A DNA stretch of 64,000 nt from Warburgia ugandensis (taxonomy: Eukaryota; Streptophyta; Magnoliopsida; Canellales; Canellaceae), in assembly GCA_035236585.1 (NCBI GenBank), contig CP141137.1:43918057-43982056 (forward strand), given 5' to 3'. The position numbers were made by a program, and so were the translations under genes. The stretch's first letter is position 1, and every line of letters starts with the position of its first letter. The notes beneath the pieces were generated by a model. The model worked only from the letters and a program-made list of their open reading frames with translations, was not told where the DNA came from and searched no databases. Of this stretch, positions 35,893 through 50,500 are shown piece by piece.

Positions 35893-38524
35893 TGTAATAT
35901 CCTCAATTTTAAACCCTAAAGTAGTGATAAATTAAATTAAAAAATTTATGTATAGAATTTGATCTTGAAAACCCAAAAATTAGAAAATACTCATCGATAG
36001 AATTCAAACGACATAAACAACGCAGAAAATGGAGCTTAGATGGAGAAGTTATGAACCGTTGAAGATAGAAGGGCATTTTAGTAATTTTGAGAGGCTCGAA
36101 ATACAAGGGCTGTTTTTTATAACGGCACCCCTTTATCAAATCCAACTCCTTTGTAGGAAAAATCGATCGATGACAGGGAAAAATGGATCACCAGCGTTAA
36201 AAGCAGCCACCTTCCCATTCAATCACTCCATCTCAAGCCCTCTTGCCTCCCAAGATTGCGTTTTCTAGAGATCCATAGCGGAAATTGCAAAGCCAAAAAA
36301 CTTGGAAAAAGTCTCTTCGGCAATGTCAATGACTACCAACTAACCAAGGTAGGCCTCATCCCTCTTTCCCCCTTCCATTTACAGCATATGCGTGAGTTTT
36401 TGCATCAGTAGTTGCCGAAAACCATCGTTCTTCCAGTAACCCTGTACACCCTACTGTGTCATGAGAATATGTTGATGAAATGGTGTCAAATCAAGGATTA
36501 AAATTCTTCATCTTGTGCATAATGAACCTAAGAACAAACTCTTTAAATTTTAGAAAAATCCAACGGCTGATGACACCAAAAATCAAGAAAAATAGTTCAT
36601 AGGCAAAATTTAGGAACATGCTTAAACCAGCATTAAGGACATCTCAAATGGTATATCTAATCCATTCATTGTGATCTTTGGACCCAAAAACCCTAGGAAC
36701 AATGAAAATAGATAAAAAATCAGAGCTTCTGGGGCTTCGATCTAGCCAAAACAAGGTGAACGGCTCGGGTTCATCGTCCCCGATGGACGGTGCACCCAAG
36801 ACGCCCACCGAGACGCACAAGAGCTAACGCGTGCACGCAGGAGCTTTATCACACACACGCACAGCTCACGTGCATGTGGGGTTCTCACGTGCACTGTCCT
36901 AGATGACTGGAACGCGTCATGCATCCTAGAGTACGTACACGCACAGGACGTTGGTTTGCGCCAGTGTAAACCAGTGCAAACACCCGTCCACCAATATAAA
37001 TCAGTGTAAAACACCATCCACCGGTGTAAACATCGTCTGCTGGTGTAAACTGGTGCAAACACTCCGCCCGACCCCCTATAAATTAATATATTAATTTATA
37101 AAGTCTTGTCACTAAAAGCTTTATCTTGGGAGCTACAGAAGTCCAAATCATGATCGAAAACATCTGTTTGATTATCTTGATGATGTAGACCTAGATTTGA
37201 CTTGAAAACTTATTTTTAACCACTTTTAAATTAGTCAAATTATAAAATATTATTCAATAACTTAGATCAAGCCAATCAAAGGATGATCAAGCCCCAGGAC
37301 TTGAACAACTAGATAATGTATGACAATAAATAAGGATTTTAAGGATCAAATTAGGTGTGATTACTCTAGAAATTTATCTAGACCATTGGTCTGAACCAAG
37401 ATCTTGGGAAATTGTTGATCTAAGGATGATCTGATCGTCAGATTAAGGTATAAATGTTAGATACACACAAAATTATAACAAGTAACATTGGAATTAAGGA
37501 TCAAATCATAAATAGAGATTGTAGAGAACGATCCAACGATTGGATTGCCATAAATTACATTATGATGAAATAAATAACACAAAATAGTATTTTGATACTA
37601 AGAAGTACTTCTGAACATGCGAGTTAAGAGGATTACACGCTTGAATTGAGTAATCTCACATAAAGGTAGGTGACGACATTTAATGTTATGTTTTGATTTC
37701 TAAAACCTTGCATTATCATAACATTGTGGTTGATTGTGAATTAATTGCAACTGTTTGTTCAGTCTATGATTTTGTGAAACTCAAGTTTTATGCTATGATT
37801 AATATTTGATTTCACTAATGCATTGAGTGGGTTTATAATCAATTGTTTTATGAGATTAATACCGTGTATATATATATATATATGATTAGTGATTATCTTT
37901 GTTTATTGCACCACTGAAACTGATGGGTTTTCATAAGAATGACAATAGAGGCTTGGTGGCTAGTCCTTTGAGAGGCTAACCCCGGGATGAGGGGCTGCCT
38001 TGGGGATTGTGAGCCACAAGTACTCCTGGTTTTTCGAGATACTCGATTTTAGTGTTTTGTAATTTATAATGGGTGCTCTCACCTGGTGGATGTCTTGCTA
38101 TGAGGGAGTAGGGATGGCCACCCACCTTCTGAAATTGTGATATAATAGACACCTGCCCACAGATGGCTTTCGGTGGGGGTTTGGAAACATGTATAGTCCA
38201 CACTACCTGTCCGGGCCTTTCCATGGGGACGGACATTAAGTCTCCCGTTATGGTATTGACGGGGAGCGACGATGGTTGAGACCCTGGAGGGTTGCCACTG
38301 CGGCATGACGATCCATATTCTTGTTCTGTATGCTTGCATGATGAGCATGGAGGTGATTATATGCCTGGGTGTGACGACACTCAGAGGTTTGATATGAGAG
38401 CTCATGATCTATGATACGAGTGTATGAGACAGTTGTGAGACCCACATGCCTTGGGGTGCCTTGTTGTTATTGCACTCTCATTTATATTAGATCATATCGT
38501 GTTTTAAAAACCCGGGGTGTTACA
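35893..38524 (+). mobile_element. Second solo LTR, related family
   Basis: It begins TGTAATATCCTC and ends CCCGGGGTGTTACA, 2632 bp. The target duplication TGGAG is perfect (35888-35892 and 38525-38529). A 5' splice-site-like CCAAGGTAGG has its GT at 36349, about 460 bases in. A (TA)n run is at 37867-37882. No coding domain is present. Confidence 0.88.
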
Positions 38525-39017
38525 TGGAGTCTTGAACACATGACTTAACTCATGTCATTGTGCCACACTTATGCATGCTAACTCAATAATTCTATCATAA
38601 CAATTAAAACTCAAAGTAGGACTCATTAATTATTTTATATTGGATATTCTTTAGTGAGTCCTATTTGGCTTAGGACTTCAAAAGCAACAAAATAAAGGGG
38701 GCGCCTCTCCAACTCAGGATGGAGCCCATCCATTTATTGTAAAGCCCTTCAAAGAATCCTTCTTTCCTTAATTATAATTTTGAAAGCCATAAGAGAAAAA
38801 AGGAGTCATATCTTAAGACATGGCCCATTTATTACTCATTTATGAATTTTTTTTTCTTTAAAGAGTTTTGATTTTCCTAGGAGTTTTTTTGGGGCTTAAA
38901 TACTTCTTTCCTTCTTTTGTTTTAGTATGGCCGAAAGAAAGGGGAGCCATTTTTTTGCTTTTGGCGGGGACCCACCATCCAATGTTAATTAGATTTGTAA
39001 TGGCACTAAATAGCTTT

Positions 39018-39312
39018 AAAGAGAGGATAAACATGCATAGAAAGTTAGAAGTAAATACCTCCTAGGAAAGGGTAAATAGGTATATAAAGGTAGCACCGAA
39101 TACCTTGAAGAAGAAGGCAAATAAGTGTATAAGCAAATATTGAGTACCTCTAGTGAGAGGATAAATAGGCAAAGAAAGATTGCAAAGTAGCTAGAATGAG
39201 ATAGTAAACATGTAGAAAAATTTAGCACTGAACACAACTAAGGAGAGGGTAGATAGATAGAGATAGTTAGCACTAAGTACCACTAAGAAAAAGATAACAG
39301 GTAGAGAAAGTG
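39018..39312 (+). repeat. Degenerate minisatellite of about 50 bp
   Basis: Five to six units share GAGAGGATAAATAGG, then AAAG, then TTAGCACT(G/A)A, then TACC. Confidence 0.7.
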
Positions 39313-39588
39313 AGATTACTTTCTTTGCAAAACTCTATCAAGACTTAACACCAAAAGATATTGTGTAAGCCTCTTATTCTCTCACCTTAAATATGTTTTT
39401 TTGTCTCTCTATCATGTGTTAGGAAGAAGAGAAGGAGGTAGGGTATTTATAGATTTTTAAAAATCCTAGTTATCACATATTATGGGATGAGTATATGAGT
39501 GAGGTGAGAGAAAATAGGGGAAAATAGAGGGAGATATGTGTGAGTGTGTGTGCACATGAGAGAGAGGGAGAGAGACATATAATAAGGA

Positions 39589-39595
<7 letters not shown>

Positions 39596-39669
<74 letters not shown>

Positions 39670-39692
39670 AGAAGAAGAAGAAGAAGAAGAAG
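39596..39692 (+). repeat. (GA)n followed by (AAG)n
   Basis: About 70 bases of GA run into nine or so AAG units. The reading frames over it are low-complexity Arg-Glu and Ser-Leu products. Confidence 0.97.
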
Positions 39693-39945
39693 CATGAGAA
39701 GAAGAATGGAGAGAAAGGATTAATCATCTAATTATACATTGTGATTTTGTTTGAATGCTTTGGATAGAGGTCTTCAATTTGTTAGATTTAAAGTGGGTGT
39801 TTCCAAAAGCCATCCCCCATCTCCATAAAATTGTGGAAAACCTTTGAAATCTTGAGAAGGGGTAAGTTGATGGGAGAGGGGGAACCTATGATTGCCTTCT
39901 CAAGCCCAATTGGTTTTAATGATACAAATTTGGCTAAATTATTAG

Positions 39946-40212
39946 AATGATGTTTGCATTAGAGTGTGGGTCAATCATCCTTTTCAACCTTTGATCGTAG
40001 AAAGAGATTTAAGTAATGCAATTCAGTGGGATAAAAGGACAAATGATTATCTATAGAGATGGCACATCACATATCCAAAATGAAGGCTTGGCTGCAACAA
40101 ATGGAAGTGGAATTTTCCTTGGGCCCTTGGTTGGCTAATTTTGTAGCTGATTTTCTTATTATGCATGGTGTTTACAAAGAAAACATGCTTATCTTGAATA
40201 CGTTGAATGATT
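39946..40212 (+). pseudogene. LINE RNase H tail fragment
   Basis: Translation yields RDLSNAIQWDKRTNDY near 39999-40046. After a frame break, ISKMKAWLQQMEVEF, ANFVADFLIMHGVYKENM and a TAG stop follow (about 40068-40216). The phrase AN-F-VADFL---GV matches the C-terminal RNase H end of plant LINE polyproteins. No upstream RT is seen, so this is a fragment. Confidence 0.6.
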
Positions 40213-40349
40213 TTAAGTAGTTTGTTTGCTTGTATCTTTTTCAATTTTGTTATTTCCAAATTTTATATGGTGTGATCTTGTAGTGACCCTCTCACTTAGT
40301 GCATGTAAGTGTTCTATCTTAATTCCAACAAACATTTAAAAAGAAACAA

Positions 40350-40353
<4 letters not shown>

Positions 40354-40439
<86 letters not shown>
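40354..40439 (+). repeat. (GA)43 microsatellite
   Basis: An uninterrupted dinucleotide tract. The flanking open frame 40309-40548 is not a supported gene. Confidence 0.98.
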
Positions 40440-40442
<3 letters not shown>

Positions 40443-41644
40443 GTTGGATATGGATCCTAAACTTAAGGAAGAGTTTTGGCGCTATAGAAAACTTGCTTTG
40501 AGGAGCAAGGCTTACTACTTGAGCTTCTTCTATTCATTTAGACTTTAAGTCCCTTTGATAAATAGGGTGCCCATTTATTTGGGTAGCCCTGATTTTTAGG
40601 AGTGAGGATCAAGGAAACAATGTAACAAGCTTGGCTCCATTTTCTCTTGTTCCTATCTCCAACATTATTTGACTATATAAACTCCAATGTCTTAAGAAAA
40701 TGGGGCATTTCCTTTGAGTTGTGAGCCCCTTTTGATTTCAAAGCCTTTAGATGTTTTCAAAAGGTGGGAATTTTAGAGGTAGTGCCACACATTATTATTT
40801 TCCTTTTTAGATTTTTTTTTATAAAAGAGTTGGACTCTTAAAGAAGCATAGGTTTCTCTTTGTTATTGGGCATCCTTGCTATGAAAAAGTTAGAATAAGG
40901 AGGGATCTTATGGATCCCAACTATTGTTTGTTTTCTCATTTTTGGGCAAAAACAAAATCTTACACTAGTCTTTTAAAAATTAAAATTTCCCAAGGAAAGA
41001 TCCTAAAGTGAGGGGCTTTTCTTGGAAAAGTTTAAATCATTTTGTGTTCAAAAAGTGAACCCTATAGGGAGAATTCCCTTTTATGGGAAAAAGGAGAGCA
41101 TTTGACAAAATTACCCCTAAAAAAGCTTCTAGTTGGAATGAATTGGCCCCTAAAAAATTTTCTTTATAGACCATTTCTCTTTGTGCCACATGGTATTCTA
41201 TATAAACCAATAATAATTTCAGTTCTAATTGAATACTTCCTCTCCTATTAATCTCTAAACTTCTTCTCTAACCTTTCCTATTTTAATTCTAATTCTAACA
41301 ATTTAATACTATCTTCTCATATTATAATATAATATTCTATTAATTAAATATAAGTGAGACCCTTGGAAGGCTTTTTTTTTTTTTTTTTAATAAGTAATGG
41401 TTGGGTGAGTTGGTCAAAATATTTTTTCTTTTTTAAAAGAAAAGTCATTAAGTGTTTTGCTATTTTTCTTATAACATTTCATATTTTTCTCTTTTCTTAT
41501 TATCTCTCTGACCATTTCTTATAACTCCTCTAATATTTTTCTATCTTTTTATGCCAACTTTTTTAGACATTTTTGGAACTTTGAATTATTTCTAACTATT
41601 GATCTCCCTTAAATTAACGGTTAGGATAAATGACTATATAGGTA
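40440..41644. other. Unassigned AT-rich region
   Basis: No gene is recognised. It may include the body of the Helitron-like element whose 3' end is proposed at 41675; no 5' TC end was fixed. Confidence 0.35.
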
Positions 41645-41675
41645 CCTTGTGCATCGCATGAGGCAAATATACTAG
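41645..41675 (+). mobile_element. Possible Helitron 3' terminus
   Basis: CCTTGTGC-ATC-GCATGAGG can fold into an 8-bp stem (two G-U pairs). After 8 bases (CAAATATA) comes CTAG followed by T. Hairpin plus CTRR before T is the Helitron end rule. The 5' end and any helicase are not seen. Confidence 0.4.
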
Positions 41676-42055
41676 TTATTTAATATGTGTTGTATGTCCT
41701 GGTTGTCCACTTTAAAACAATAGCTTATTGGCTTAGAATCTATTATATGGTAGCAGATGTAAAATATACATATTCAAAAGTACAAGTAGGACACACATTG
41801 GTCAATGATTCAAACCATCTAAATTTTGGGCAATGTAACAGTTGAACCATGCATTGGAATTTCTAACCTTCTAATAATCCTAGATCTCTTATTTTGACAT
41901 TCAAAATGAGAAAATTCAAATAGTAATAGTTTACAATCATTACCAAAAGCACCACATACCAAAGACTCATAGTCATCAAATAGTCAATTATTTCTACACT
42001 TCTCTCATCTGTAGCACACCCAATAGGATGAATGGTTCCAATCATTCAAATATGG

Positions 42056-42056
<1 letters not shown>

Positions 42057-42140
<84 letters not shown>
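42057..42140 (+). repeat. (CA)42 microsatellite
   Basis: A pure CA dinucleotide tract. Confidence 0.98.
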
Positions 42141-42141
<1 letters not shown>

Positions 42142-42474
42142 GTGAAAATATGCTCATTCCACCATTTAAGAAACCTAGAAGCTTTGACAAAGAAGAGTAA
42201 GGTATCGACTTGCTAGCAAATTTGCCTATATCTAATTAGTATGTATTGAGTATGATGTATCTATGGTTTGGTTTCCTCTTCTTTAAAAATTGACTTATTT
42301 CACCTATCAAAAAGAGAGAAAAACAAATAGATGTGCCATTTAAAGTGGAACTTATGGCTTGAATCACCAAGGTGAGGTATTTTTTATATAGTTATATTAT
42401 AGAACTCTATGACAAGTTTCTTCTAGATTTTGAATTCTTGATAGAACACTAAAGGATATTTATTTCTAATAGTT

Positions 42475-44141
42475 TCATAATAGGAAGTAGTTTACCTAGG
42501 TTTAACAAGAAACAAATTTCTCAACAAAAAGTCTACAAAAATTTTATTTTTGTTTTCTGTTGTTTTTTATGATATTGTTTTGGCCAAATGTTGTGTTATT
42601 AAGTGGCTCTTGAAATTAGGGAACTAATTTGACCTAAGTTTGCACTATAAATAGATGCAAATTAACAATAAATGAATTTCTCAATGGAAAGTTTGTACAA
42701 ATAATACTTTTGTTTTCTACTATTTGTGTTGATATTGTTAAGTGCTTAACAAAATGCCTATGAGATTAAGTGGTCTCTATAGTTTCAAAATAGAGAATTA
42801 ATTTCACCTATGTTTGCACTACAAATAAATGTATAAGAAATAAATTTAAATGAAAATTTTGAGTAATTTCTATCTTTATTTTTTGCTATTTTTGTTGACA
42901 CTATTAGGTGCTTGATGAAATGTTTGTGTGATTAAGTGGCTCCTATAGTTGTACAAATTTTAATGAAATGTGTGTGTGGTTAAGTGGCTCTTACAATTTC
43001 ACGTATTCTGTTTTTATCTTCTATTGTATTTGCTATTATTGTTAGGTGCTTGACAAAATGTCTATGTGATCAAGTGACTTTTTTAGTCTAAAATGGAAAA
43101 ATAGTTTTACTTAGGTTTTCACTACAAATAAATACAAATGAACAAGAAAAGAATTGTTTGATGAAAAGTATAGATGCTTGATGAAATGTTTGGCTGATTG
43201 TATGGCTCCTATAGTTACATATTAGGGAACTAGTTTTACCTAGGTTTGTACTACAAATAAATAAAAATTAACAATAAATAATTTTTTTAGGTATTTGATG
43301 AAATATCTATGTGATTAAGTGACTCCTATAGTTTCATAGAAGCAAACTACTAAGAAACAAAATCATAATAAAAAGTTTGCAAAAAATTTTGTTTTTGTCT
43401 TTTGCAGTTTTTGCTAATATTATTAAGTGTTTTGTGAAATGTTGTTTGATTAAGTGGCTCCTATAATTTCATAATAAAGAAGTAGCTTGGCCAAGTTTTG
43501 CATTACAAATAAATGCAAAATAACAAAAAATGAATTTTTCAATGGAAAGTTGGAACAAATTCTTCTCTCTCTTTTTTTTTTTTTTTTTTTTTTTCTGATG
43601 ATATTGTTAGGTGCTTGAAAAAATGTCTATATGATTAAGTGGTTCCATAGTTTCATAATAGGGAACTATTTTACCTGGGCTTACAGTACTAGTAAATGCA
43701 AATTAATAAGAAATGAATTTCTCAATGGAAGTTTGGACAAATTCTATTTTTGTTTTTTGTTGATATTGTTAGATGCTTGATTAAATGTTCATTAAGTGGC
43801 TCCCTTACTTTCATAATAGAAAATTAGTTTTCCTAGGTTTACAATATAAATAAATGTAAATTAACAAAGAATGAATTTTTCAATGGAAAGTTTTGACAAA
43901 TCCTTTTTTTGTTGTTTTTGCTATTAATTTTATAGTTACTTGATGAAATATCTATGTGATTAAGTAGCTTCTATAGTTTCATAATAGGGAACTACTTTTA
44001 CTTAGATTTACACTACAAATAAATACAAATTAACAAGAAATGAACTTTTCTATGAAAAGTATGCATAAATGGTTTTGTATCATTTTTTCTAATATTTTTA
44101 GATGCTTGATGAATTATCTATGTAATTATGTGGTTCCTATA
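42475..44141 (+). repeat. Satellite-like array of about 170-bp units, left part
   Basis: Roughly ten diverged units share TTAAGTGGCTCCTATAGTTT, then CATAATAGGGAACTA, then CTACAAATAAATGCAAATTA, then GAATTTCTCAATGGAAAGTT, then TTGATATTGTTAGGTGCTTG. Spacing of the CTACAAATAAATG word is about 160-180 bases. Units are AT-rich with no lasting open frame. The array stops at GTGGTTCCTATA where LTR sequence begins and resumes at 53147. Confidence 0.85.
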
Positions 44142-44494
44142 CATGACACCGTAGGTTTTACCAACACAAATAAATATGTAATAATAGTAATAGTAAAATA
44201 GTTGAGATCCCTAAAATCAATAAGTTTACTATCTAGTTAAGCTAAAATATCTTTTACCAAAGCATCACTTTTAAAACCTCGGGGGCCATACAACCCACAA
44301 GAACATAATGAAATAAAATATAAGAAACGATTTACATTGTGAGATAGGTGAAATCAAAACCAAAGACCCCATCAATGTAAACAGCAATAATAGTATTAAG
44401 AAGATAGAAGTAACATGGCCCAGGGTCTATCCATCATAATACTACACCAAGTACAAAATTATATGTCACAAGTTCAAGCATTACAAATAAAGTA

Positions 44495-44525
<31 letters not shown>

Positions 44526-47388
44526 TTATATACAGAGCTCATGTGCATGTCCAAGATGAAGTCTAGTAGGCTATGTACATCAAAATATCAGTCTCTACAA
44601 AAGATGATTGTCCCCACTACCTTCACTGGCCTTCCACCTATTTGCCTTTTCTACTATCCTACTCAATATCTGAGGCATTGAAGCAATGCCTCAGCAAGCT
44701 ATTGCTTATCTAGGTTCATAAACATTTAATATTTGAACAACACATGCAAGTGGTGCAATAGGAAATAGGAAAATCTAACAATAAAATCCCATGGATAAAA
44801 TAGAGGCATGAAAACTAAATAAGCTAGTCCCATGATCAAATAGAACATAAATTAGATGATCCATATCAAATAAAATCTAAAACAACATATTAGACATTGG
44901 ATAAATCATGATAATCCCATGAAATCAAAACATCATGGCGTGCCTATCATAGTATGCTCATGGTCACAAATCAAAAGTGCTAAAAGCATACAATCCCATC
45001 ATGTCAAAATATAGAGCATGTCATAAATAAAAAAGACACCCAACACAATGGGTCCTGCAAGTATGCCTCGCACTCTAACATCCTATCATGAGTACTCGTA
45101 CCAATCCTCTATGCCTCGTCACGGTGTGGATACATCAGGATACACTGATCCAAGTGTGCTCATAGTGTTGCATGAGAAACACATAATAAATGTATGGATC
45201 GCCATGATGCAGTGGTAACCAACTCGCAGGTCTACCAACTACCGCTCCCCGCCAACACGAAAATGGGAGGCTAAGTGTCTGTCATGCATGGGGGACTGAT
45301 TGGATGCGTAGAGTGAACTACCCATGAAACCACTCCCTATGCATTTGCCATTATATGGCAGGTGTCTAATCATCTCCTAAAGTTAGATGGCAAGTAGCCG
45401 GTCCTACATTCCTCCTAACATAGCATCCACCAAATAGAAACACCCATCATAAATTTGCCAAAATGTGAAAATTGCTCAATGTATCAAAACCAAAATAAGG
45501 AGAAATCGCTAAATGCACGAAATCTAGGAGCGCTTGTGGCTCATCATCCTAGAGCATTGCCCTTACCTCAAGGTTAGTCTCTTAAGGACTTGCCACCAAG
45601 CCTCCTCAATGTTTCACAGATAAACATTGTCAATAAAATAAGTCGGCATAGCATCTCAATAGTCAAATGATCGTGTGTCCAAACAAAACATGTAATTAAG
45701 GTGATAGTATGATGCATCGGGTACACATGCTGAATGGTAGTCTCAATGAAAGCATAAGACCCATATAGACATACATCATCAAATTGTTAATATACATGCA
45801 ACATTTCAATAAACACCCAAGGTTTACAAAATCATATATATATATATATATATTAACTGTTGTCACCTATTAGGTCACATGTATTACATGTTATCACTTA
45901 CCATGATATGTGCATCATCTCTGACTCACAAAACTATGATTCATTCTTAATGCACATAGTTTGATGTTCATCTACCCCCAATGTAAATTTGATTCCTTAG
46001 TTCTTTTGTATGATCTTTCAATCTTGGTAGTTGATCCTATATGAATAGTTCAGATTGCTTGGTTTGTCCCATTTTAATAGTTAAACCATCGATCCTATGG
46101 TCAAATCTAGTCTTAATTAGTTAGATTTGTGTTCCCTAATTACCTAGGGGTTTAATCTCACTTAGGTCAGGTTTATGAGATGATGCATCCGTTGGATCAT
46201 TCTTAGTACTCTTTTAGGTGTCTTAATCAACTAATTTTAGTCTCACATGTCTCAATCCTTGATAATTTTAGTGTTTGACAAGATTCAAAGGTGTATGATT
46301 AGTTAATCTATTGATTTGACAGTTAGATCGGTTTCTGATTAGTTAGATCTATAGTTTGTATTCTTTTTTATGGTTTTAATCAAAAGTCTCAATTTATTTA
46401 GATGATCTGACTATCAAATCTATTAGTCTACCTACTAGAGCATATATTTGCTCAATTTCTAAGGTCTAATCATCTCCTGATTGGGCCAATCTAGGTCATC
46501 CAATGATCTTTGATGCTTTAATCTAGTTAAGGTGGGATCATATCATAAATTTCATTATAGAATCAGGTCTATGTCATCAAGATGAATCCAATGGATGTCT
46601 CAAATCAAAATTTGAGCTTACATAGTCTCCTGAATCTCAAATTTACTGTATTGCTTTTAATGGTCCAGATCAAAATTTGGATCGAGAATAAAGAAAACGA
46701 CATCACCAGGATGCATCTGGGTGTGTGACAGACACTAGGATGCACCTGCGTCCTACGCATTTAGCAAACGGTGCATGCGATGCTCACACGCATGTAGACA
46801 TTCCACGCATGCACTTTTCATTGGGAGTGGAAGTCTGACAAGTCATTCAGATGATCCGATCTTGATCGTCCATTCTTTTTCCATTAAGATCTGTTATCAG
46901 GGTTGTCCAATTTTATCTATTTTCATGTTCACTTTGGTTTTGGGGTCCACAAACATGATGGACGGCTTGAATCTTCTATCTAAGCCCTTCTTGTTGTGGT
47001 TTTTCCCCTGGCTGGTTAGATTCGTCCTCTGACGCATCATTAGCAGGAAAAACGAGTCCAATGTGATGGTGGAGAAAAAGGAGAAGAGAGAAAAATAAAA
47101 GAGGGGGGAAAAGGGGTCATACCTAGCTAGTTGGAGGAGGGATGGGAATGGTGCAGTTGCTCGAAGTGCATGCGATGGTCATTGAGGAGGAGGAAGAAGA
47201 AAAAGGGGAGTGGAGGGGGAGATGGTGTTGCAGATGGCTGCAATAGAGATGACAATCATTGGAGCTTTAGTGGTAGCGGCCGAAAGGGGAATAGTGGAGG
47301 GAGGAGAAGGGAGAAGGGGAGAGCTTGGGCTGTGTGCGGTGCATGGTTTGGTGTAGCTGACATCGGCATTGACCAAGTAGTGATCGAG
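44142..47388 (-). mobile_element. Reverse-oriented LTR sequence 1, truncated
   Basis: The left end CATGACACCGTAGGTTTTA resembles the reverse complement of a gypsy LTR 3' end (compare TGTAACACCCCGGG). Internal text such as CCTCAGCAAGCTATTGCTT (44689 onward) is shared with the neighbouring sequence (CTCAGCAAGCTATGCTT near 47932). No coding domain is seen. On the minus strand a 5' splice-site-like CTAGGTATG has its GT at 47121-47122. It ends at the GA tract, so the 5' part of this LTR is missing. Confidence 0.6.
44495..44524 (+). repeat. (TG)n(TA)n microsatellite
   Basis: A run of TG followed by TA, inside LTR sequence. Confidence 0.95.
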
Positions 47389-47524
<136 letters not shown>

Positions 47525-50500
47525 ACCTGGGTTTTTGAAATACATTTTCGTTATTTATTTTCAAATGGTGGTGACCAATTTTGCAAACATTTTGAAAACT
47601 TAAGCAACAAATTTTTTTTTTTTCTTTGAAACTCTTTTCAAAAAACCCAAATGTCACATTTCACTCTCATATACATACATCATTTTGTATACAACATATG
47701 TTTCCAAAGAAATGCATTTTATTAAAATTGCAGGATAGGTCTAGTGGTTCACATACATACCCTCTTTATTACATCTTATGTCCAAAATACACAAATCAAA
47801 ATACAATCCAATCCTTTCCACAATAGTACATAGTCTTGATCAACAATATGGTCTTCGTCTTCCCATGTCGTATCCCTCCATTCTTTTCTTTATGTATATG
47901 AGATATTGTAAACATTCAAACATTTACAATATCTCAGCAAGCTATGCTTGGTAGGGGATTCAAGAACATATGGAATTGTATAATTCAAAAGTACAATATT
48001 CATAATCATCATATTCCATATGAATCACATAATTCAATTTCCATGAACCATACTATATATGATCATTCTATCATATAATTTATCATGTAACATCTACTAT
48101 TATAATTCCTTACCACTCACCACTATATCGTATGTATATATATATATACGGTCAAAAATCGTGAGAAATAATCAATATCTCAAACATCAATAATCATACT
48201 TAGATATACTGAGTTGATAAATCATTTAGAATTTTGCTGGAAAAATACTCCCTCATTAGGGTAGTATTGGCATCTCATTATGCCATGCATCATAATGCAA
48301 AATACTCAAAGACTACCATGCTGCAGTCTGATCCGTACTAGTGCGCTCAGATAACTGTCATGTTCACCACTAATACCATGGTAGAAAATATTGTGTCACT
48401 CCCATAATTGCCCCGCCTGACTTTTAGCCTATCTTTAGGCAAAGTATCATAATATCATCAAATTTCAAAAAGCAAGTGGCCAAACCCCCATAACTTCCCC
48501 AGCATAGTATCCACAGGGTTATGCCTGTTTAAAACAAAACTACAAGCCTCCATGCTTGTATGTAAAATACTTCTTGTACATCTCAGACAATCTGTTTATT
48601 TATATTATCATTGTCGTATTCAATATCCACATACTAAGGATATAATTTCATTTCTAGATTTAAGGATCCTCATTTACAATGAATTATACCCATGTTCGTA
48701 TAAGTTTAAGGATTAATCATTTATTGTAAATGATCCCCATTTCCTTTAATTTGGTATTTATATACCAAATGTTATTAAGTGTAAGGATACTCATTTGATA
48801 CAAATGATATCCCTTATTATTATGTTCTTATCTAAGTTTAGGGGTAATCATAAATGATACCCATGTATTTATTATGTATTTCATCTAATTTCAACAGTTA
48901 TCTCTATCTCATATATATGCATTATGATTCAAATGTAACTAAACATTTTATCATTCCTAAGCATTATAATGTCTATATAACAACAATTTCATAGACCATA
49001 GGTCTTGTATTCTTAAAGTTCCACCTAGCTTCATGTAGTGATCCATCCCTTTAGATCTTCCATGATTGATGTATGTAATATATAAATGCATACATACTGT
49101 CATTATCTATACAATTTTGGATAATCTCCTATCTATATTCCTTATCTAATCTTGTCCTTTGATATAAAGGATCTAGATCTGTCTTGTGTTCCTATAATCT
49201 ATATAATCTATCTTCCTCCAATAGTATTTTATCCTATTTGATCAATAGATCTGACAGTTAGAATGATCTTCTAACCTTTTAGATCTAAGTATTTTCTATC
49301 TCTAAGTCTTTGTGTATCCATCTCTTTGATCTTGATCTTTGACAGATCCTTTGATCAACAATTTATACTTATTGATAAAGATCAAGGGCCTAGATCTTCT
49401 ATCATCTAGTTCTTCTTTAATCTAAGTTCAATTATTTGATCATCCCTAAGGAGGATGATCCTGGTTCTTTTCCTTGAATCATATTTGATCAAGAGTTTGG
49501 ATTATCTAATCCAATGATCTAGATTTGTCTACAATATACATACATGAATACTTAATAAAATACAACATTAGGATTAATCATTCAAGATCCTATGGATCTT
49601 GTTTGGTCTTGATTATCTTACTTATCATTATTATTAAGATTAGATATTTTACTAACCTTTTATGATATTATTATTATTATTATTATTCAACGAGTTAATG
49701 TTTTACAGGTTGAAGATAGCTTATTTTATCTGACGTATAGACTGCTCCTCTTATTTCCAATTGACTAAGGCTTACTAGTTGAATGATTGAACACAAAGTG
49801 GTTACTTCAATCCACATGTAAAGAGGCGTTTAGACCTCACAAACGTCAATGGAAGGTAGGGAAAGAGCGAGGCTTTATTAGAAAACCCCCTTAACCACCA
49901 TGTTTAGCATTCACTAGAGTGACTTTAGCTCAACTTTTCATAAGGTTCCTATGAGCATTTTAACCTTAAGTACTCTTTCTAATTAATTTTAATTAAGTTT
50001 ATGAACATTTAAAATGTCATTCATGGGGTTTATTATTCTCTTGGTTTGGGCCAAGGATTTCATAATTCTTATATTGTCCTACTAACTATAGCCCTTACTA
50101 TCATTAAGTCTATGTCATTCATTCCATGTAAATGTCTTTCAACTCTATTTTTCATTTAATTACATTTTCAATGTAATTTACATAACATAAGCATTAAAGA
50201 ATAAATAAATAAATAAATAAGTAAATCTAACCATTATATCTACTAAGAAATAACAGACATTTACAATATCATTCAATAACATGCCATAACTATTCTTCAT
50301 GATCCAACGGTCATATTTGATTTCTATTCATTTTTCATCCCATTTAGGGTTTAGATCTTGATCTTTCATTTTACTTTAGATCTAATACATTTTCTTAATG
50401 TGATTTTATCACTAGATCATTGATGCATCTCATCAAATGATCTGATCCTTCTTGATCCAATCGATTAAGAAGATCTTAAGTCATTTTATCCAATTTAAGG

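Larger units (their letters stand above)
38525..39945. other. Unassigned region with repeats
   Basis: No gene is recognised. It contains a degenerate minisatellite (39018-39312) and a GA/AAG tract (39596-39692). The rest is AT-rich text without a visible family. Confidence 0.45.
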
